64,000 bases of DNA from Thioalkalivibrio sulfidiphilus HL-EbGr7 (GCF_000021985.1 NC_011901.1:2108001-2172000), one strand, 5' to 3'. Counted from the first letter of the stretch, positions 48,322-57,098 are shown. The notes: generated from the letters alone by a model not told the origin. Numbers and translations: made by a program.

Positions 48322-49107
48322 TCAAGCCGTGTCGGGCGGGGCCTCGGCACGATAGCCGAGGCGCTCCGAGATGCGCGTGGCGGCCGCCACCAGCAGGGGC
48401 ACCCATTCATCACGGCGTCGTTCGATGGGCGCCGAGACCGACAGACCCGCGATGGCGGTACCGCTGCCGTCGCGCACCAGGGCACCGATACACCCCACGC
48501 CCGTTTCCGCCTCCTCATTGTCAAAGGCGAAGCCATCCTTCACCGCACGCTCGGCCACCACCAGCAGGCGTTGCGGGTCGTTGATGGTGCGCGGCGTGTA
48601 GGCCGGCAGGCCGGTGCGCCGGGCATAGGCCAGCGTCTCCTCGGGGCCGGCATCACCGAGCATGATCTTGCCCACGGCCGTGACGTGCAGCGGCGCACGG
48701 CTGCCGATGAGCTGCTCGACACGCATCATGCGATTGGGCAGCGCGCGCTCCACGTAGATCACCTCGTCACCCTCCCGAACCGTCAGATTGACCGTCTCGC
48801 CGATGCTCCCCAGCAGCCGTTCCATCTCCGGCCGGGCCACGGCGCGCAGATCCAGGTCGGCCCGTACCCGGGCGGCGTACTTGAGAAACCGGGGGCCGAG
48901 CCGATAAGTGCCCCCCTCATCACGGACCACGAAGTCATGTTCCACCAGGGAGGCGAGGATGCGAAATGCGGTGGACGGGTGCAGGCCCGTCTCGGCGGCC
49001 AGCACCTTCAGGCTCACCGACTGGGTGTAGCGTGCGATGGCCTCGAGCAGATCGGAGGCCCGGTCGATGACTTGAATGGAACCAGCGGGACGATCGTGGG
49101 TTTTCAT
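48322..49107 (-). CDS. IclR-family transcriptional regulator
   Basis: 261-residue regulator. An N-terminal winged helix-turn-helix (RASDLLEAIARYTQSVSLKVLAAETGLHPSTAFRILASL) is followed by the IclR effector domain (HVTAVGKIMLGDAG, GCIGALVRDGSGTAIAGLSVSAPI). It is divergent from the TRAP transporter; the two palindromes at 49116-49132 and 52953-52969 are likely targets, suggesting that it controls the whole cluster and itself. The effector is probably the substrate or an intermediate, unidentified. ATG 49107 (MKTHDRPAG) is chosen; 49152 would run into the operator. Confidence 0.92.
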   Translation of the reverse strand: MKTHDRPAGSIQVIDRASDLLEAIARYTQSVSLKVLAAETGLHPSTAFRILASLVEHDFVVRDEGGTYRLGPRFLKYAARVRADLDLRAVARPEMERLLGSIGETVNLTVREGDEVIYVERALPNRMMRVEQLIGSRAPLHVTAVGKIMLGDAGPEETLAYARRTGLPAYTPRTINDPQRLLVVAERAVKDGFAFDNEEAETGVGCIGALVRDGSGTAIAGLSVSAPIERRRDEWVPLLVAAATRISERLGYRAEAPPDTA

Positions 49108-49115
49108 CGGGTCGC

Positions 49116-49132
49116 ATTTCGCATCGTGGAAT
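49116..49132. promoter_or_regulatory. Candidate IclR operator, TRAP promoter copy
   Basis: ATTTCGCATCGTGGAAT, an imperfect palindrome between iclR and the dctP-like gene, closely matching the site at 52953-52969. A second inverted pair (CCGTTGA/TCAACGG, about 49133-49159, with an ATTGTAAACAAT centre) lies just beyond. Assignment to this IclR is inference. Confidence 0.55.
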
Positions 49133-49326
49133 CCGTTGACCATTGTAAACAATCAACGGGGTGCTAGCTTCATTCCATGCCCTCTGACAGTTCACCGCAG
49201 CTGCGCCGATGGCATGAACCGAAAAAGAGGCCCAAATGGCCCCGACATAACCCCGACAAGGGGAGCACGACCGGGCAGCAGACCCGGCACAACCAACCAA
49301 AGCGCACCAACTTGGAGGAGATTCAC

Positions 49327-50487
49327 ATGTCAACAAAAGACGATAACGGAACCGGAATTGTCACCGGGGCCGCGCAGGAGGGTTCCCAGACCACATCCCG
49401 GCGCGGTTTTCTCAAGGCCAGCGCGGCACTGGGCGCCGGCGCCATTCTCGGTGCGCCCTACATCGGCAACGCCCAGACCGCCCGCGGCGTGCGCTGGCGC
49501 ATGCAGAGCGCCTGGCAGCCGGGCACCATCGGCTACCGCACCTTCGAGACCTGGTGCCGTTCCATCCAGGAACTGACCAGCGGCGAATTGTCCATCGAAC
49601 CGTTCCCGGCCGGCGCCGTGGCCGGCACCTTCGAGATGGCCGACGCGGTGCGCAGCGGCGTGCTGGACGGCATGAACTGGTTCACCGTGTACTGGCCCGG
49701 CAAGATGCCGGCGGGCGTGTTCATGAGCGCCTACCCCATGGCACTGAGCCTGCCCCACCACTGGGACATGATGTTCGATTCCTTCGGCGGTCGGCAGATC
49801 GTGGATGAACTCTATGACCGCCAGGGCCTGGTGTTCCTGGGCCACGTGCAGCACGACCTGAACCTGATTCACTCCAAGGTGCCCCTGCGCAGCTTCGATG
49901 ACTTCCGCGGCAAGCGCATCCGCTTCCCCGGTGGCATCATCGCCGAGACCTTCGCCAAGGTGGGCGTGCGCACGACCCTGCTGCCCGGCGGTGACGTCTA
50001 CCCGGCCCTGGAGCGCGGCACCATCGACGCGGCCGACTTCGTGGGTCCGGCGGTGAACTACGACCTGGGTTTCCACCAGGTGGCCGACTACATCATCATG
50101 GGTCCGCCCTCCACCCCCTGCCTGCACCAGCCGGTGGACCTGATGGACATCTCCGTCAACAAGCGCTCCTGGAGCCGCATCTCAGAGCACACCCAGAAGC
50201 TCATGTACAAGTTCGTCAAGGCCTACTCGGCGGAGCACTTTGCCGCCATCCAGAAGGCCAACCACGAGGCCTGGCCCAAGTACAAGGAGGCCGGCGTGGA
50301 GGTCATCCACCTCTCCGAGGAAGACGCCGCGCGCTTTCGCGAGGCCGCCATCCCCCTGTGGTTCGAATGGGCCAACAAGGACCGGGATGCCGCGCGCCTG
50401 TTCAAGGTCCACCTGGAGGTCATGCAGGATCCCAGCGTCGCCGTCATCACCCCGGACGACATCAAGGACTACAAGCTGAACTTCTAG
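49327..50487 (+). CDS. TRAP transporter solute-binding protein, DctP/TakP-type
   Basis: 386-residue periplasmic receptor. A twin-arginine signal (TSRRGFLKASAALGAGAIL) indicates Tat export. The mature part has the DctP fold and resembles the 2-oxo-acid/mannitol-chloroaromatic subgroup (TakP-like): VRWRMQSAWQPG, FRGKRIRFPGG and the conserved LLPGGDVYPALERGTIDAADFVGP. The ligand is not clear; TakP binds 2-oxo acids, so a hydroxy or oxo acid is reasonable. The ATG at 49327 follows GGAGGAG. First gene of the transport unit, 116 bases before the permease. Confidence 0.94.
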   Translation: MSTKDDNGTGIVTGAAQEGSQTTSRRGFLKASAALGAGAILGAPYIGNAQTARGVRWRMQSAWQPGTIGYRTFETWCRSIQELTSGELSIEPFPAGAVAGTFEMADAVRSGVLDGMNWFTVYWPGKMPAGVFMSAYPMALSLPHHWDMMFDSFGGRQIVDELYDRQGLVFLGHVQHDLNLIHSKVPLRSFDDFRGKRIRFPGGIIAETFAKVGVRTTLLPGGDVYPALERGTIDAADFVGPAVNYDLGFHQVADYIIMGPPSTPCLHQPVDLMDISVNKRSWSRISEHTQKLMYKFVKAYSAEHFAAIQKANHEAWPKYKEAGVEVIHLSEEDAARFREAAIPLWFEWANKDRDAARLFKVHLEVMQDPSVAVITPDDIKDYKLNF

Positions 50488-50500
50488 CCGCTCGCGACCG

Positions 50501-50526
50501 CCACCCCTTCCCCCGGGAAGGGGTGG
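50501..50526 (+). terminator. Intercistronic hairpin between TRAP receptor and permease
   Basis: Perfect 12-bp arms (CCACCCCTTCCC/GGGAAGGGGTGG) around a 2-base centre, 13 bases after the dctP-like stop. No T-tract follows, so it is more likely a 3'-end stabiliser or partial terminator that keeps receptor mRNA above permease mRNA, as in other binding-protein operons. Confidence 0.55.
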
Positions 50527-50603
50527 CCAGGGGTGGCCGAGGGCAGGCCACAGTCCGCGCGATCCACTTGTCCGCCGGCCACGGGGCCGGTTCAGGGTGA
50601 ACC

Positions 50604-52802
50604 ATGAACCTGGAACTGAATTTCGTCCTGCCGCACTGGCTGTACTGGTCGGTGCTCCTGTTTCTGCCCCCCATCATGATGCTCATGGTCTGGCGCTCCC
50701 GACGCCGGGGCGCAAGACCCACCCAGAGCGCCGAGATCTTCGCCCATGGCGAAGAGGCCCTGGCCGGCACTCCGAGCAACCCGGTGCTGCGCGCGGTGGA
50801 AGGCCTGTCCACCTTCACCGGCACCTTCGTCGGCTACTGGTCCCTGGTGGCGGTGGTGGTCTACACCTACGAGGTCATCGCCCGCTACGCCTTCAACTCG
50901 CCCACCAACTGGGCGCACGAGTCCATGTTCCTGATGTTCGGCATGCAGTACCTCATCGCCGGCGCCTACTGCCTGCGGGTGGACGGTCACGTGCGCGTGG
51001 ACGTGCTGTATTCCCGTTTCGGGCCCGCCGTCACCGCGGCCCTGGACATCCTCACCTCGGTGATCTTCTACCTGTTCCTGCTGGTGCTGACGCTCACCGC
51101 CTGGACCTTCTTCGCCCAGTCCCTGTCCCAGGAGCAGTTCTTCTTCGCCACCGGCTGGAGCAACGAGGTCTCGTTCACCGAGTGGCGCATCCAGTACTAC
51201 CCGGTCAAGGGCGCCATGGTGCTGGGCGGCGTGCTGCTGCTGTTGCAGGGCACGGTGCGGCTGGTGAAGGACATCCAGGCCTTCCGCGTCGCCATCCGCC
51301 GGCACACCGGGGCCCGCTGGCCCCTGTGGGGCATGGTGGGCGCCGCCGTGATCCTGGGCCTGGTGATCCTGCTGGAGATGGTCAACGTGATCGTCTTCGG
51401 TGACAGCCCCGAGCACCTGCTGTTCACCCTGGAAGGCTCCCTGGAGGACATCGGCATCGGCACCCTGACCCTGGTCATGACCGGTGCCCTGCTGGTGGTG
51501 CTGCTGGCGGGCCTGCCGCTGGCCTTCGTCACCGGCGGGCTGGGCGTGCTGTTCATCTACCTGGTGGGCAACCACTACATGCTGAACATCATCCCCTCGC
51601 GCATCTTCCCGCTGATGACCGACTACCAGCTCTCGGCCATCCCGCTGTTCATCTTCATGGCGGCCATGCTGGAAAAGGCCGGGCTGATCGAGGACCTGTT
51701 CGACGTGGTCTACCACTGGATCGGCGCCCTGCGCGGCGGTCTCGCCGTGGCCACCATCCTGGCCTCCACCCTGCTGGCGGCCATGGTGGGCGTGATCGGC
51801 GCGGCGGTGGTAACCATGGGCATCATCGCCCTGCCCGCCATGCTCAAGCGCGGCTACGACCCCAAGATCGCCCTGGGCGCCATCATGGCCGGCGGCACCC
51901 TGGGCATCCTCATCCCGCCCTCCATCCTGGCCATCATCTACGCCGTGGTGGCCGGCCAGTCCGTGGGCGAACTCTACCTGGGCGCCCTGCTGCCCGGCCT
52001 GCTGCTCTCCGGTCTGTACATGGGCTACGTGGCCCTGCGTGCCGGCTTCAACCCGAAGCTGGGCCCGGCGATGCCCCGGGAAGAGCGCGTCGACCTGCCC
52101 CAGCGCCTGCGCATGCTGCGCAACATGCTGGCGCCCATCAGCCTGGTGGTGCTGGTACTGGGCGCCATCTTCACCGGCATGGCCACCCCGGTGGAGGCCG
52201 CCGGCATCGGCACCTTCGGCGCCCTGGTGGTGGCCGCCCTGCACGGGCGCCTCACCTGGGTGAACGTGCACGACGCCTGCATGATGACGCTGAAGGCCAC
52301 GGCCATGGTGCTGTGGATCATCTTCGGCGCCACGGTATTCGTGGGCTTCTACATCCTCCAGGGCGGCCAGCAGTTCGTGCAGGAACTGATCGTCGGCACC
52401 GGCCTCGGCCCCTATGGCATCCTGATCCTCATCATGCTGGTGCTGGTGCTGCTGGGCATGTTCCTGGACTGGGTGGGCATCCTGCTGCTGGCGGTGCCCA
52501 TCTTCGTGCCCCTGATCGCGGGGCTGGCCTTCGAGGGGGTGTTCGGCCTGCCCGGGGTACCACCGGAGAAGGTGGCCCTGTGGTTCGGCGTGCTCTACCT
52601 GGTGAACATGCAGATGAGCTTCCTCAGTCCGCCCTTCGGCTACGCCCTGTTCTACCTGCGGGGTGTCGCGCCGCCGCACATCAGCATGGGCACCACCTAC
52701 AAGTCCTCGCTGCCGTTCCTGGGCCTGCAGACCCTGGGCCTGATCCTGTGCATCCTGTTCCCGGGCATCATCCTGTGGCTGCCGGGACTGGCCTACGGCT
52801 GA
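50604..52802 (+). CDS. Fused TRAP transporter permease, DctQ-DctM
   Basis: 732-residue inner-membrane protein. The N-terminal part (about 1-240) is a DctQ small subunit with four helices (YWSVLLFLPPIMMLMVW, and others) including the typical YRYAFN-like IARYAFNSPTNW. The C-terminal part (about 270-732) is DctM with about 12 helices, with AAMLEKAGLIEDLFDV, MGIIALPAMLKRGYD and GGTLGILIPPSILAIIYAV. Fusion of Q and M is common in TRAP systems of the SiaM/TakM types. It works with the upstream DctP-like receptor using the Na+ or H+ gradient. Confidence 0.95.
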   Translation: MNLELNFVLPHWLYWSVLLFLPPIMMLMVWRSRRRGARPTQSAEIFAHGEEALAGTPSNPVLRAVEGLSTFTGTFVGYWSLVAVVVYTYEVIARYAFNSPTNWAHESMFLMFGMQYLIAGAYCLRVDGHVRVDVLYSRFGPAVTAALDILTSVIFYLFLLVLTLTAWTFFAQSLSQEQFFFATGWSNEVSFTEWRIQYYPVKGAMVLGGVLLLLQGTVRLVKDIQAFRVAIRRHTGARWPLWGMVGAAVILGLVILLEMVNVIVFGDSPEHLLFTLEGSLEDIGIGTLTLVMTGALLVVLLAGLPLAFVTGGLGVLFIYLVGNHYMLNIIPSRIFPLMTDYQLSAIPLFIFMAAMLEKAGLIEDLFDVVYHWIGALRGGLAVATILASTLLAAMVGVIGAAVVTMGIIALPAMLKRGYDPKIALGAIMAGGTLGILIPPSILAIIYAVVAGQSVGELYLGALLPGLLLSGLYMGYVALRAGFNPKLGPAMPREERVDLPQRLRMLRNMLAPISLVVLVLGAIFTGMATPVEAAGIGTFGALVVAALHGRLTWVNVHDACMMTLKATAMVLWIIFGATVFVGFYILQGGQQFVQELIVGTGLGPYGILILIMLVLVLLGMFLDWVGILLLAVPIFVPLIAGLAFEGVFGLPGVPPEKVALWFGVLYLVNMQMSFLSPPFGYALFYLRGVAPPHISMGTTYKSSLPFLGLQTLGLILCILFPGIILWLPGLAYG

Positions 52803-52855
52803 GCCGACCGATCAGACACCGGGAAGCCGGAACGACAAGCGGTGCAGACAGACAA

Positions 52856-52889
52856 GGCCGTTGCGGTGATGACCGCAACGGCCTTTTTT
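52856..52889 (+). terminator. Rho-independent terminator after TRAP genes
   Basis: Perfect 12-bp stem (GGCCGTTGCGGT/ACCGCAACGGCC) with GATG loop and a TTTTTT tail, preceded by AA. It ends the TRAP unit, so the ThDP enzyme gene downstream needs its own promoter; the second candidate operator follows within 65 bases. Confidence 0.93.
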
Positions 52890-52952
52890 CTGGGTACGGC
52901 AACCCCGGGACAGGATCCCTGGCCTCGTGCTCCGCGTGCCGAAGGGATGGAT

Positions 52953-52969
52953 ATTTCGCATAGTGAAAT
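52953..52969. promoter_or_regulatory. Candidate IclR operator, ThDP enzyme promoter copy
   Basis: ATTTCGCATAGTGAAAT, the better of the two palindromes, with flanks ATATTTCGCATAGTGAAATC and TGTTATGTATTG similar to those at 49116. It lies 88 bases before the 53057 start, in an AT-rich stretch that should hold the promoter. Confidence 0.6.
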
Positions 52970-53056
52970 CTGTTATGTATTGTGAAATACCTGGGTCGCG
53001 ACTAGTGTTTGGATCAAGCCCCGACACCCATGGCATGCCCAGCCAGGAGAACGTCC

Positions 53057-55282
53057 ATGAACAGCATCGCTCAGCCCATCGCCCCTGACGCCGCCATCCC
53101 CGCCTTCTGCGAGGGCATCGAGCACTTCGCGTCCCCCTTGCCCGAGTTCGACCGACTCGGCGCCGTGCCGCTGATCGCCGAGGGCAGCACCGCCATTGCC
53201 GACCCCACAGCTCCCGCCGCCGCGTACCAGACCCTGCTGGGGGCCGATGCCCTGCGCTACCTGACCCTGCAGGTCACCGGTGCCAAGGGCTCCGGTCATC
53301 CGGGCGGTTTCGCCTCCAGCGCCGAGGCCTATGCCTCCCTGGTGATGCTGGGCCACACCAACATCGTCACCGAGGTGGGTCACCACGCCCCCGGCTTCTA
53401 CAGCGCCATGTTCATCGACGGCTCCCTGGAGGAGATGGGCATCCACACGGTGATGCAGATGCGCACCCGCTTCCGCGAGCGCCATGGCCTGCTGGGCCAC
53501 CTCTCCGGGGCCATTCCCGGCATCCTCGCCCCGGCCGGCCCTCTGGGCCAGGGCCAGCACTTCGCCATGGCCGGCGCCCTGCTTCACCCGGGCACCCTGT
53601 TCCCGGTGACCATCGGTGACGGCGGCATGGGCGAGCCCTACGTGCTCAATGCCATGATGCACTTCCACACCGCCTATCCCCAGGTGACCAACTTCCTGCC
53701 GGTGCTGATCTGGAACGGCTACAGCCAGGAGCACCACGCCATGTGCTCCACCTGGGGCAACCAGGAGATGATCGCCTACTGGAAGGGCCACGGCTTCGAG
53801 GAAGTGATCCTGGTGGACGCCAGGGACTTCGACGACTCCGGCCAGGACAGCGCCTACGCCGACAGCACCTACTTCTCCCTGGAGAAGCGACTGGCCTTCG
53901 CGGGCGCCGTGCTGAGCGGCATGGACCGGGCGGCCCGCGCCGCCCTGGGCGGCCGGCTCACCGCCTTCATCGTCAAGCAGATGAAGGGCGCCGGCGTGCA
54001 CACCGTGGGCTCCAAGTCCCACAACCTCTATCCCAAGGACACCCTGGACCAGCCCCACATCATCGAGGGGCTGAAGCGCCGCGCCCTGAATCCCGAGGCC
54101 TGGGAGACCGTGCGCGCCAACTTCAGCCGCGCCGGCGGTGGCCCGGCGGCGAAGACCGTGGTCACCGAACGTGAACGGGAACTGCCCGAACTGGGCCGGC
54201 TGCCGATGCAGGAATTCCCCGTGGGCGAGAAGGCCGTGCCCGCCACCGCCATGGGTGCCCTGGTGGCCGCCGTGGGCAAGGCCGACCCCCGCTACGTGGT
54301 GAGCAATGCCGATGGCAACGAGGCCTCGGCCATGAAGAACATCAACGACGCCCTGAAGATCCGCCACCCCACGGTGGACCCGCTCTACAACCAGGAACCC
54401 ACCGGTCAGGTCTACGAACCGCTCAACGAAGACGCCTGCGCGGGGCTGGCCGCGGGGCTTGCCCTGTTCGGCTCGCGCGCCCTGTGGCTCTCCTACGAGA
54501 GCTTTGCCATCAACGGCTGGCCCATTGTGCAGACCGTCACCCAGGCCATGGCGGAACTGCGCCGGCGCACCCCGGCGATGGTGTGCATGTTCACCGCCGG
54601 TGCCCTGGAACAGGGCCGCAACGGCTGGACCCACCAGCGCCCGGAGATCGAGAACTACTTCGCCGCCATGATGCGCAACGGCAACGTGTTCCCGCTGTTC
54701 CCCTGCGATGCCAACCAGATCCAGGTGGCCTACGAGTGGGCCACCCAGGCCAGCAACAAGGGCATGGTGATCATCGCCTCCAAGAGCCCCCTGCCCGTGC
54801 ACACCACCCTGGCGCAGGCCCGGGAGGGCATCGAGAAAGGGGCCATCAGCCTCTATGAGAGTGCCAATGGCGACGGCGTCCAGGTGGTGTTCGCGGTCAC
54901 CGGCGACATGGTCCTGCTGCCGGTGTTCCAAGCCAGGGACACCTTGGAAGCGGCGGGTTTCCGCGTGCGCATCGTGAGCGTGGCCAACCCGCGCCGCCTG
55001 TACCGGCCCACGGACGTGGCCTGGGACAGCGTCTCCCAGCCCGACAACCTGTTCATGGATGATGATCACTTCAATGCCCTGTTCGACGGCGACATCCTGA
55101 TCGGCGTCACCGGCGGCGCCAGCGGCTCCCTGGAGCCGGTCATGCTGCGCACCCGCGCCGCCCGGCGCGACGTGTTCGCCTGGAAGCGCGGCGAGACCAC
55201 CGCCTCCCCGGATGAACTGTTCCAGGTCAACGCCATGACCGGCGAGGACATCGCCGCACGGGTGAAGGATCTGGCGCGATAA
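53057..55282 (+). CDS. Transketolase/phosphoketolase-like ThDP enzyme
   Basis: 741-residue thiamine-diphosphate enzyme. Transketolase-like features: GSGHPGGF (around 78-85), GPLGQGQHFA (161-170), and the ThDP-binding GDG (187-189) with Asn 220. The C-terminal half looks more like phosphoketolase: TGQVYEPLNEDACAGLAAGL (with the conserved Glu), WLSYESFAING and NGWTHQRPEIENYFAA. Homologues are sometimes called transketolase or xylulose-5-phosphate 3-epimerase (from memory, unchecked). It is too short for XFP phosphoketolase (about 790-825) and does not carry that family's GDGEAETGP. ATG 53057 has AGGAGA upstream. The reaction is unknown. Confidence 0.85.
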   Translation: MNSIAQPIAPDAAIPAFCEGIEHFASPLPEFDRLGAVPLIAEGSTAIADPTAPAAAYQTLLGADALRYLTLQVTGAKGSGHPGGFASSAEAYASLVMLGHTNIVTEVGHHAPGFYSAMFIDGSLEEMGIHTVMQMRTRFRERHGLLGHLSGAIPGILAPAGPLGQGQHFAMAGALLHPGTLFPVTIGDGGMGEPYVLNAMMHFHTAYPQVTNFLPVLIWNGYSQEHHAMCSTWGNQEMIAYWKGHGFEEVILVDARDFDDSGQDSAYADSTYFSLEKRLAFAGAVLSGMDRAARAALGGRLTAFIVKQMKGAGVHTVGSKSHNLYPKDTLDQPHIIEGLKRRALNPEAWETVRANFSRAGGGPAAKTVVTERERELPELGRLPMQEFPVGEKAVPATAMGALVAAVGKADPRYVVSNADGNEASAMKNINDALKIRHPTVDPLYNQEPTGQVYEPLNEDACAGLAAGLALFGSRALWLSYESFAINGWPIVQTVTQAMAELRRRTPAMVCMFTAGALEQGRNGWTHQRPEIENYFAAMMRNGNVFPLFPCDANQIQVAYEWATQASNKGMVIIASKSPLPVHTTLAQAREGIEKGAISLYESANGDGVQVVFAVTGDMVLLPVFQARDTLEAAGFRVRIVSVANPRRLYRPTDVAWDSVSQPDNLFMDDDHFNALFDGDILIGVTGGASGSLEPVMLRTRAARRDVFAWKRGETTASPDELFQVNAMTGEDIAARVKDLAR

Positions 55283-55294
55283 ATGACGACCGGC

Positions 55295-55322
55295 CATCCC
55301 GGGTGCCCGGGCACCCGGGATG
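55295..55322. promoter_or_regulatory. 28-base perfect palindrome between ThDP enzyme and kinase
   Basis: Perfect inverted repeat with 14-base arms (CATCCCGGGTGCCC and its complement), 12 bases after the ThDP enzyme stop and 40 before the kinase start. There is no T-tract. It could be an mRNA processing or stability hairpin. Confidence 0.7.
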
Positions 55323-55362
55323 TGTTGCGACTCGGCACACCGCTCGCGGAGACCCTCACGGC

Positions 55363-56712
55363 ATGAGCGACACCAAGATCATCGCCCTGGACGACGACCC
55401 CACCGGTTCTCAGACGGTGCACAGCTGCCTGCTGCTGACCCGCTGGGACGTGGCCACCCTGCGCCAGGCGCTGCGGGACGCCTCGCCCATCTTCTTCGTG
55501 CTGACCAACACCCGGGGCATGGACGCCCATCGGGCGGCACAGATCACCCGCGAGGTCTGCGCCAATCTCAGGCAGGCACTGGCCGAGGAGGCCGCCGCCG
55601 GACACCCGGTCAACCCGGTGATGGTGAGCCGCTCCGATTCCACCCTGCGGGGTCACTACCCGGTGGAGACCGACGTGATCGCCGAGGCCATGGGCCCGTT
55701 CGATGCCCACTTCCTGGTGCCCGCATTCATCGAGGCCGGACGCATCACCCGGGACTCGGTGCACTACGTGGTCCAGGCCGGCAAGCCCGTCCCTGCCCAC
55801 GAGACGGAATTCGCCCGGGACTCGGTGTTCGCCTATCGCCACAGCTACCTGCCCGACTACGTGGCGGAGAAGACCCGCGGACGCATCCCCGCCGAGACCG
55901 TGCAGCGTTTCACCCTCGCCGACCTGCGCGGCGACGTGACCGACCGGCTCATGGCCCTGGAAGGCAACGCCTGCGCCGCGGTGGACGCGCAGACCCAGGC
56001 GGATCTCGAGCGCTTCGCCGATGCCGTGCTGACGGCGGCGGCACGAGGCAAACGCTTCCTGTTCCGCAGCGCCGCCAGCCTGCTCACCGCCCTGGCCAGG
56101 CTGCCCGCCCAGCCCGTGCCCGCCGAGGCCATGTCCCGCTACGTGCGTGGCGGCCGCCCTGGCGCGGTCATCGTCGGCTCCCATGTGAAAAAGACCACCC
56201 AGCAGCTGCACCGCCTGCTGGAGACACCGGGCACGGCGGGCGTGGAGATCGACGTCAACCGGCTGCCCGGGGAACGGGACGCCGTGCTGCGCGAGACCCT
56301 GGCGGCCATCCAGGCGATCCACGAGCGGGGCGACACCCCCGTGGTCTACACCAGCCGCGCCGAGCGCCAGTTCCCGGACCAGCAGACCCGGCTTGCCTTC
56401 GGCGAACAGGTCTCGGCCCTGCTCATGGACGTGGTGCGCGGCCTGCCCGCGGACATCGGCTACCTGATCAGCAAGGGCGGCATCACCTCCAACGACACCC
56501 TGAGCACCGGGCTGGCCCTGGCCACCTCGCGGGTGCTGGGCCAGATCCTCACCGGCTGCTCCGTGGTGCGCTGCCCCGACGACCATCCCCGCTTCCCGGG
56601 CCTGCCGGTGGTGATCTTCCCGGGCAACGTGGGCGACGAACACGCCCTGGCCGAGGCCTACCGTAGACTCGCCCTGCCGGGCGACGGTCACCGGCATCAA
56701 GCGGCCGGCTGA
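55363..56712 (+). CDS. DUF1537 four-carbon acid sugar kinase family
   Basis: 449-residue kinase of the OtnK/DtnK/YgbK family. The N-terminal acid-sugar-binding domain starts KIIALDDDPTGSQTVHSC, with LTNTRGMDAHRAAQI, SRSDSTLRGHYPVETDVI and VPAFIEAGRITRDSVHYV. The C-terminal nucleotide-binding domain has AVIVGSHVKKTTQQL and GYLISKGGITSNDTLSTGL. The family phosphorylates 3-oxo-tetronates, threonate or 3-oxo-isoapionate. No PdxA2, OtnC aldolase or RuBisCO-like partner is present here, so none of the described pathways fits. ATG 55363 is 80 bases from the ThDP enzyme stop. Confidence 0.92.
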   Translation: MSDTKIIALDDDPTGSQTVHSCLLLTRWDVATLRQALRDASPIFFVLTNTRGMDAHRAAQITREVCANLRQALAEEAAAGHPVNPVMVSRSDSTLRGHYPVETDVIAEAMGPFDAHFLVPAFIEAGRITRDSVHYVVQAGKPVPAHETEFARDSVFAYRHSYLPDYVAEKTRGRIPAETVQRFTLADLRGDVTDRLMALEGNACAAVDAQTQADLERFADAVLTAAARGKRFLFRSAASLLTALARLPAQPVPAEAMSRYVRGGRPGAVIVGSHVKKTTQQLHRLLETPGTAGVEIDVNRLPGERDAVLRETLAAIQAIHERGDTPVVYTSRAERQFPDQQTRLAFGEQVSALLMDVVRGLPADIGYLISKGGITSNDTLSTGLALATSRVLGQILTGCSVVRCPDDHPRFPGLPVVIFPGNVGDEHALAEAYRRLALPGDGHRHQAAG

Positions 56713-56733
56713 GGACACTGGAGAGAGCGGACC

Positions 56734-56901
56734 ATGATTGATCTATGCCAGTACTGCGGACACTACGGCTATCTGCGGCCTCTCGGCCGTGTCTATCTGT
56801 GCGGCCAATGCCATCGCAGACACGCCTGCACCGACGCGCCGGGCACACACCAGGCATTGCAGGAGACGCAAGATAGCAAGGTGCGCCCCGAAGCGCGCTG
56901 A
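56734..56901 (+). CDS. Small zinc-ribbon protein, 55 residues
   Basis: Short frame MIDLCQYCGH... with two CxxC pairs (CQYC, residues 5-8, and CGQC, 23-26) separated by 14 residues, typical of a zinc knuckle or ribbon. His10, His27, His30 and Cys32 could add ligands. The last 25 residues are polar. A GGAGAGAG site lies about seven bases upstream, and the gene fits a 400-base gap between kinase and glcD in the same direction. Homology is unknown. It may bind RNA, DNA or an enzyme of the cluster, or be a metal carrier. It could also be non-coding; coding signal is modest. Confidence 0.55.
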   Translation: MIDLCQYCGHYGYLRPLGRVYLCGQCHRRHACTDAPGTHQALQETQDSKVRPEAR

Positions 56902-57064
56902 TCTCGCCAGCATGGTTTTCTGGCTTTCGAGGACGCGCCTGCCGATGTCTGGTTGCGCTACCATTGGCGAACAGATCGCGCTGCAACGTCATGCAGCGCC
57001 ATACAGCCTCACCGCCTTGAGCCCGCGGGTCACCGATGCCAGCGGGCCGATAAACCCATAACGA

Positions 57065-57084
57065 CGGCGTCCCAAGAGACGCCG
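57065..57084 (+). promoter_or_regulatory. Hairpin before glcD
   Basis: CGGCGTC and GACGCCG form a 7-bp stem with a 6-base loop, ending 14 bases before the glcD start codon and just upstream of the GGAGGAG ribosome site. It could protect the processed 5' end or modulate initiation. Confidence 0.45.
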
Positions 57085-57098
57085 ACCGGAGGAGTCCC

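Noticed and set aside
49161-49170. -10 box for the TRAP operon (TAGCTT) paired with TTGACC at 49136
   Set aside because: The spacing is 23 bases, too long for a sigma-70 promoter, so no promoter is annotated.
50592-52679. Long minus-strand open frame opposite the TRAP permease
   Set aside because: Very His/Gln/Asp-rich, no domains, exactly antisense to the DctQM gene.
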